A stretch of 9,799 nucleotides of DNA. Origin: JBDTNL01 sp039933785. GTDB taxonomy: Bacteria; Acidobacteriota; Thermoanaerobaculia; Multivoradales; JAGPDF01. The translations under genes and the position numbers were made by a program. The notes under the pieces were generated by a model. The model was given only the letters and a program-made list of their open reading frames with translations. It searched no databases and had not been told where the DNA came from. The first letter of the stretch is position 1; the number at the start of each line of letters is the position of its first letter. This document shows, piece after piece, positions 7,292 to 9,799 of this stretch. The stretch is from contig JBDTNL010000106.1 of the NCBI GenBank assembly GCA_039933785.1, positions 1 to 9,799 of the forward strand, read 5' to 3'.

Positions 7292-8193
7292 ACCGGGTCG
7301 TTGCCAGAGTCGCGGTCACGATCGCCGCACTCCTTGCGCTCGGGGGCTGTAGCGCGTGGAAGCCGGGCTGGACCGACGCTGCGCCCCCCACGGCCGGGGC
7401 GCCGGGCGATCTCTCCGCCGTGCTGGCGAAAGCATCGGTACTCGCCGCCAACGCCGACGACCGGGGCAAGCTCGCCGAGGTCATCGCGCTCTACGAGTCC
7501 GCCCTCGCGCGGAGTCCCGGCGACTACGACGTTCTCACCGAACTGTGCCAGTGGAAGATACTCGACGCTGCGGCCTATGCGGCGACGCTCCGGGAGAAGA
7601 AGCAAGGCTTCGAGGCCGGCATTCGCGCCTGTGAGCGGGCGCTTTACACGAATGGGGACTTCCGCGATCTCGTCGATCGGGGCGTCCCCATCGAGCAAGC
7701 CGCTCGCGTTCTGACCCGCCGGGAAGAGAGCGCCATGGTGTTCTGGGTGACCGGCGTTTCCTACTACTTCAAAGAGTGTATGCGCGGCATCGCAACGCTG
7801 ACCGGGATCCCCCTGATCCGCAAGACCGAGCCGATGCTGAAGCGGATGACGGAGATCGATCCGGACTACGGTCACGGGGCGGTGTATTTCTCGCGCGGGA
7901 TCTTCTATCTCGGGCTCCCGAGGTTCGCTGGAGGAGATCGTGTGAAGTCCGCTGAATTGCTGGATCGCGCGCAAGAGCTCGGGCCAGATTCCCTGCTGGT
8001 GCGCTGGGGCCGAGCCAAGTACTTCCATTTCGAGATGAGGAACCGCGAGGCCTTCGAGCGCGATCTGCGCTGGGTGACGCAGCAGGACCCTCACCAGGCC
8101 TCTACCGCCTACGCTTGGAACGTCTACTTTCAACGTGACGCCGCCCGACTCCTCGCCGACGTCGACCGCCTTTTTCGACCCGGCCGCCGCTAG
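7288..8193 (+). CDS. TatT-family (TRAP transporter T-component) lipoprotein
   Basis: This 301-residue protein has a lipoprotein signal: positively charged start, hydrophobic 9-19 and lipobox LGGC ending at Cys21. The rest is mostly helical. It carries a TPR-like helix pair (ALYESALARSPGDYDVL near 67-83), a second with ACERALYTNGDF, and TEIDPDYGHGAVYFSRGIFY near 188-207. This pattern, including the conserved Asp-Pro-Asp-Tyr-Gly helix start, matches the TRAP transporter TatT component family, whose founder (Tp0956) associates with a substrate-binding partner. No TRAP permease or binding protein is visible here, so the partner is elsewhere or the protein has another role. The GTG start overlaps the esterase stop (GTGA at 7288-7291), implying coupling. 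No clear terminator follows the TAG at 8191-8193. The family call is good; the role is uncertain. Confidence 0.78.
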   Translation: MNRVVARVAVTIAALLALGGCSAWKPGWTDAAPPTAGAPGDLSAVLAKASVLAANADDRGKLAEVIALYESALARSPGDYDVLTELCQWKILDAAAYAATLREKKQGFEAGIRACERALYTNGDFRDLVDRGVPIEQAARVLTRREESAMVFWVTGVSYYFKECMRGIATLTGIPLIRKTEPMLKRMTEIDPDYGHGAVYFSRGIFYLGLPRFAGGDRVKSAELLDRAQELGPDSLLVRWGRAKYFHFEMRNREAFERDLRWVTQQDPHQASTAYAWNVYFQRDAARLLADVDRLFRPGRR

Positions 8194-8294
8194 CGTGCGC
8201 CCCCTACCCGCGCCTGGAGTGATCGTCCGCCGCGATGCGCCTGCGTCGTGGTCTTGCCCGTACTGGCGATCACCAGCAGCGGACGCCGACAAAT

Positions 8295-8303
8295 GGTGAG
8301 AAG
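8295..8303 (+). promoter_or_regulatory. Ribosome binding site deciding the GTG start at 8310
   Basis: GGTGAGAAG sits six bases before GTG 8310. It matches the purine-rich anti-SD target well, whereas the in-frame ATG at 8235 has nothing comparable upstream. The overlapping ATG at 8293 is out of frame and stops at once. Confidence 0.5.
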
Positions 8304-8309
8304 CGAACC

Positions 8310-8669
8310 GTGATCGCCGACTTCGTCCGCACCTTCATGGAGACGTTCTCCACCTGCGATCCCGAGGAGACGCTCGCCTTGCTGGCCTTCAGGCATGGCG
8401 CCGAGGGAGTGACCTGCCCGTTCCCTGACAACGACGGCGTGGTCGTCCTGATTCTTGGCCAGGGCTACGTCCACGGATGGGACATTGAGGGCGACGCGGA
8501 CGGCGGCTCGCTACTGCTGATCGATGCGAACTCGAGCGGCTCTCACAATCGCTGCACCATCCCGCTTGCGGCGATCCTCGAGCTGCGCGTCGTATCCAAG
8601 ACGGCGCACCCGGGTCGGGCTCCAGCGGCGAAGGGGACGAAGCGGCCGCACGGGTTGCGTGCCGTCTAG
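8310..8669 (+). CDS. Hypothetical protein, 119 residues, beta-rich
   Basis: I do not recognise this protein. From GTG 8310 it has an N-terminal helix-like part (ADFVRTFMETFS, then DPEETLALLAF) and a strand-rich centre: GVVVLILGQGYVHGWDIEG at 43-61, SLLLIDANSSG at 67-77 and CTIPLAAILELRVVS at 82-96. The alternating hydrophobic pattern could suit a small barrel, but that is only an impression. There is no signal peptide or membrane helix. Third codon positions are mostly G or C, as in neighbouring genes, which supports real coding. The last ~22 residues are low-complexity and basic, and the stop lies right at a suspected rearrangement junction (about 8670), so the natural C-terminus may be altered. 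It follows the TatT gene by 116 bases on the same strand. The in-frame ATG at 8235 would add 25 unlikely residues. Confidence 0.55.
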   Translation: MIADFVRTFMETFSTCDPEETLALLAFRHGAEGVTCPFPDNDGVVVLILGQGYVHGWDIEGDADGGSLLLIDANSSGSHNRCTIPLAAILELRVVSKTAHPGRAPAAKGTKRPHGLRAV

Positions 8670-8671
8670 GC

Positions 8672-9146
8672 TCGCACCAACCGCATGAGCAAAGGTATCG
8701 ATCATCTTTGCCCGCACCTCGTTGGGATCGAATTCGCCCACCGTTGCGGCTTAGCGCTGAAATGCGGCCAGACTGTTTTCGATACCTTCCGCAAGCGTCG
8801 CCTTGAGGTTCTCGGATTGACGCGCTGCGTCCCCAGAGAGAGCCGCCATCGTACAGCCCGCGCCGCGGTCGTCACGGTGTTCCCGGGACACGTAGTGCGT
8901 GACGAACTCGCCAAAATCTCGTCCACCGCTGCTTGCCACGCGCCGTGAAATCCCGCTCGCTGCCGCTTCGGCCATCAGATCGGCTTTGGACCGAAAGTGT
9001 TTGTAGAACCCGCCGGGGGTGAAGCCGGCAGCCGCCATCAACTCGGCTACGCCGACGCCGTCGTAGCCGCGTTCCCGAAATAGGGCTGCGGCTGTCTCGA
9101 CGATGCGCGCGCGGTTCTCCTGAGCCTGTGCTCTGGTGACCTTCAT
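8672..9146 (-). pseudogene. TetR/AcrR-family regulator, interrupted by an in-frame stop and truncated
   Basis: The intact part reads from ATG 9146 to a TAA at 8751-8753, 131 residues. Residues 1-55 form a TetR helix-turn-helix: QENRARIVETAAALFRERG, then GVGVAELMAAAGFTPGGFYKHF and the SKADLMAEA helix. The ligand-domain signature HRDDRGAGCTMAALSGDAARQ follows. Relatives run to about 190-200 residues. Directly after the TAA, in the same frame, comes AATVGEFDPNEVRAKMIDTFAHAVGASL, which matches the expected next TetR helix, so the TAA looks like a nonsense change. Homology ends at about 8670, where the frame runs into the complement of the neighbouring gene; roughly 25-30 C-terminal residues are missing. 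Start 9146 is fixed by AGGAG six bases upstream. DNA binding might survive, but dimerisation and ligand sensing are probably lost. It would have controlled the divergent SDR gene. Confidence 0.75.
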
Positions 9147-9152
9147 AGGGCA

Positions 9153-9157
9153 CTCCT
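9153..9157 (-). promoter_or_regulatory. Ribosome binding site of the TetR-family gene
   Basis: AGGAG on the minus strand, six bases before ATG 9146. It rules out the upstream in-frame ATG at 9203 and trims 19 residues that have no TetR similarity. Confidence 0.6.
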
Positions 9158-9190
9158 GCATGACGGAGTCAGCTGATGAAAGTCGATGAC

Positions 9191-9644
9191 ATGACAAAAC
9201 CAAAGAATGGCGTTGCCCTAGAGACTGGCGCTTCCCCGGTATTGGACTCGTGACGGCTAAAGCACTGGTGAACGCTGGCTACCGTGTGTTCGGCACCAGC
9301 CGTAAGCGGGTGGCAAGCTCGCAGGGAATCACCATGCTGATCTGCGATGTTACGGACGAAGCCTCGGTGCAAGCACTGATTGAGGAGATCATGAGGCAGG
9401 CCGGCCGGATCGACCTCGTGGTCAACAATGCCGGGACGTCAACGTCTTTGGGGTGGCGCGTGTCGTCAATGCCGTGTTGCCGGTCATGCGCAAGCAGAAG
9501 AGCGGCCGCATCGTCAACATGAGCTCAATTCTTGGCCTTATTCCTTCTCCGTTCAACGCCTTTTACGCCTCTACCAAGCACGCTATCGAAGGCTTTTCAG
9601 AATCACTCGATCATGAGCTCCGTGCCTTCGGAATACGCGTGGCG
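9191..9644 (+). pseudogene. Short-chain dehydrogenase/reductase (SDR), frameshifted and deleted
   Basis: A classical SDR can be pieced together from three frames. Frame one from ATG 9191 gives TKPKNGVALETGAS, the start of the TGxxxGxG cofactor loop, then runs to a TGA. In the C-run at 9234-9237 one base is missing; the next frame resumes at 9238 with GIGLVTAKALVNAGYRVFG and continues through CDVTDEASVQALI to RIDLVVNNAG, ending at 9435. There the sequence jumps to DVNVFGVARVVNAVLPVM in the third frame, skipping the roughly 19-20 codons classical SDRs have between NNAG and this motif. The third frame carries SGRIVNMSS with the catalytic Ser, then FYASTKHAIEGFSESL with the catalytic Tyr and Lys. 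Homology stops after FGIRVA at about 9644, so the C-terminal substrate region is gone. In-frame ATG 9176 is an alternative start. It would have been an NAD(P)-dependent oxidoreductase, divergent from the TetR gene by 44 bases or fewer. Confidence 0.8.
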
Positions 9645-9799
9645 TGCACGTGCAGCGTGCTGGATCTCGAGCAGGAGCGGGAACCCGTTGACGAGCACGA
9701 CGTGCGACTGCGCGGTGTCGATGAGAGCGAGGTACGTCTCGAGCGCCACCTTCCGTGCGTCGACTGCCCACTCACGCGGCGTCTCGGCCCAGACGTACG
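9603..9799 (-). CDS. Partial unidentified reading frame entering from the right edge
   Basis: On the minus strand one frame is open from the window edge (first full codon ending at 9797) to a TGA at 9603-9605, giving 64 residues. The part upstream of the SDR homology (about 9645-9799) reads as plausible protein: a segment beginning YVWAETPREWAVDARKVAL, then ETYLALIDTAQSHVVLVNG and FPLLLEIQHA, with third positions mostly G or C. I do not recognise it. The last ~14 residues and the stop fall in sequence that is antisense SDR, so the natural C-terminus was probably lost at the same junction. The opposite strand is also open here but reads as an unlikely Glu/Arg/Asp-rich peptide. It may be the remnant of a longer gene to the right. 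Confidence 0.35.
   Translation of the reverse strand, partial: YVWAETPREWAVDARKVALETYLALIDTAQSHVVLVNGFPLLLEIQHAARARHAYSEGTELMIE

Noticed and set aside
8263..8276. Imperfect palindrome CTGGCGATCACCAG as a terminator after the TatT gene
   Set aside because: Four-base-pair perfect stem ends only, no T-run, and 70 bases past the stop; it is too weak to call.
7270..8292. Minus-strand open frame of 340 codons opposite the TatT-family gene
   Set aside because: The plus frame has a lipobox, TPR-like helices and coupling to the esterase gene; the minus frame shows none of these.

Overview
The window looks like chromosomal DNA from a high-GC Gram-negative bacterium, probably an environmental proteobacterium or a related lineage. 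Two lipoproteins with clear lipoboxes, a Sec-exported DsbD-like domain and a TatT-type lipoprotein point to an outer-membrane, periplasm-bearing cell. I cannot assign a genus from the sequence.

Left half (1-6142, all on the minus strand, read right to left): a tight run of five genes. In transcription order they are a TVP38/TMEM64 (VTT-domain) membrane protein, a mercuric-reductase/dihydrolipoamide-dehydrogenase-like flavoprotein, an exported DUF255 thioredoxin/six-hairpin protein with a C-terminal DsbD-alpha-like domain, a type-II-NADH-dehydrogenase-like flavoprotein of the family found fused to SelD, and a rhodanese cut off by the window edge. Gaps are about 19, 14 and 37 bases, and the last pair overlaps by 4, so one leftward operon is likely. 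The common theme is thiol/disulfide, sulfur and flavin redox chemistry at the membrane. The substrate is not evident. The first two genes look lower in GC than the rest and may have a separate origin.

Middle (6317-8669, plus strand): after a divergent 174-base intergenic region with a perfect 15-base inverted repeat come an LpqC/PHB-depolymerase-like esterase lipoprotein and, overlapping it by 4 bases, a TatT-family lipoprotein. After a 116-base gap comes a 119-residue protein I do not recognise.

Right end (about 8670-9644): a damaged divergent TetR-SDR pair. The regulator has an in-frame stop and then loses its last helix region at about 8670. The short-chain dehydrogenase has a one-base frameshift, an internal deletion of roughly 19-20 codons, and loses its C-terminus at about 9644. 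Both genes are cut at their outer ends, so the block looks like a decaying relic lying between unrelated sequences. Beyond it, a minus-strand reading frame enters from the right edge; I cannot identify it.

I saw no tRNA, rRNA, CRISPR array, insertion sequence or convincing rho-independent terminator. No stretch longer than 300 bases lacks a gene or gene remnant; the longest intergenic regions are 6143-6316 and 8194-8309.
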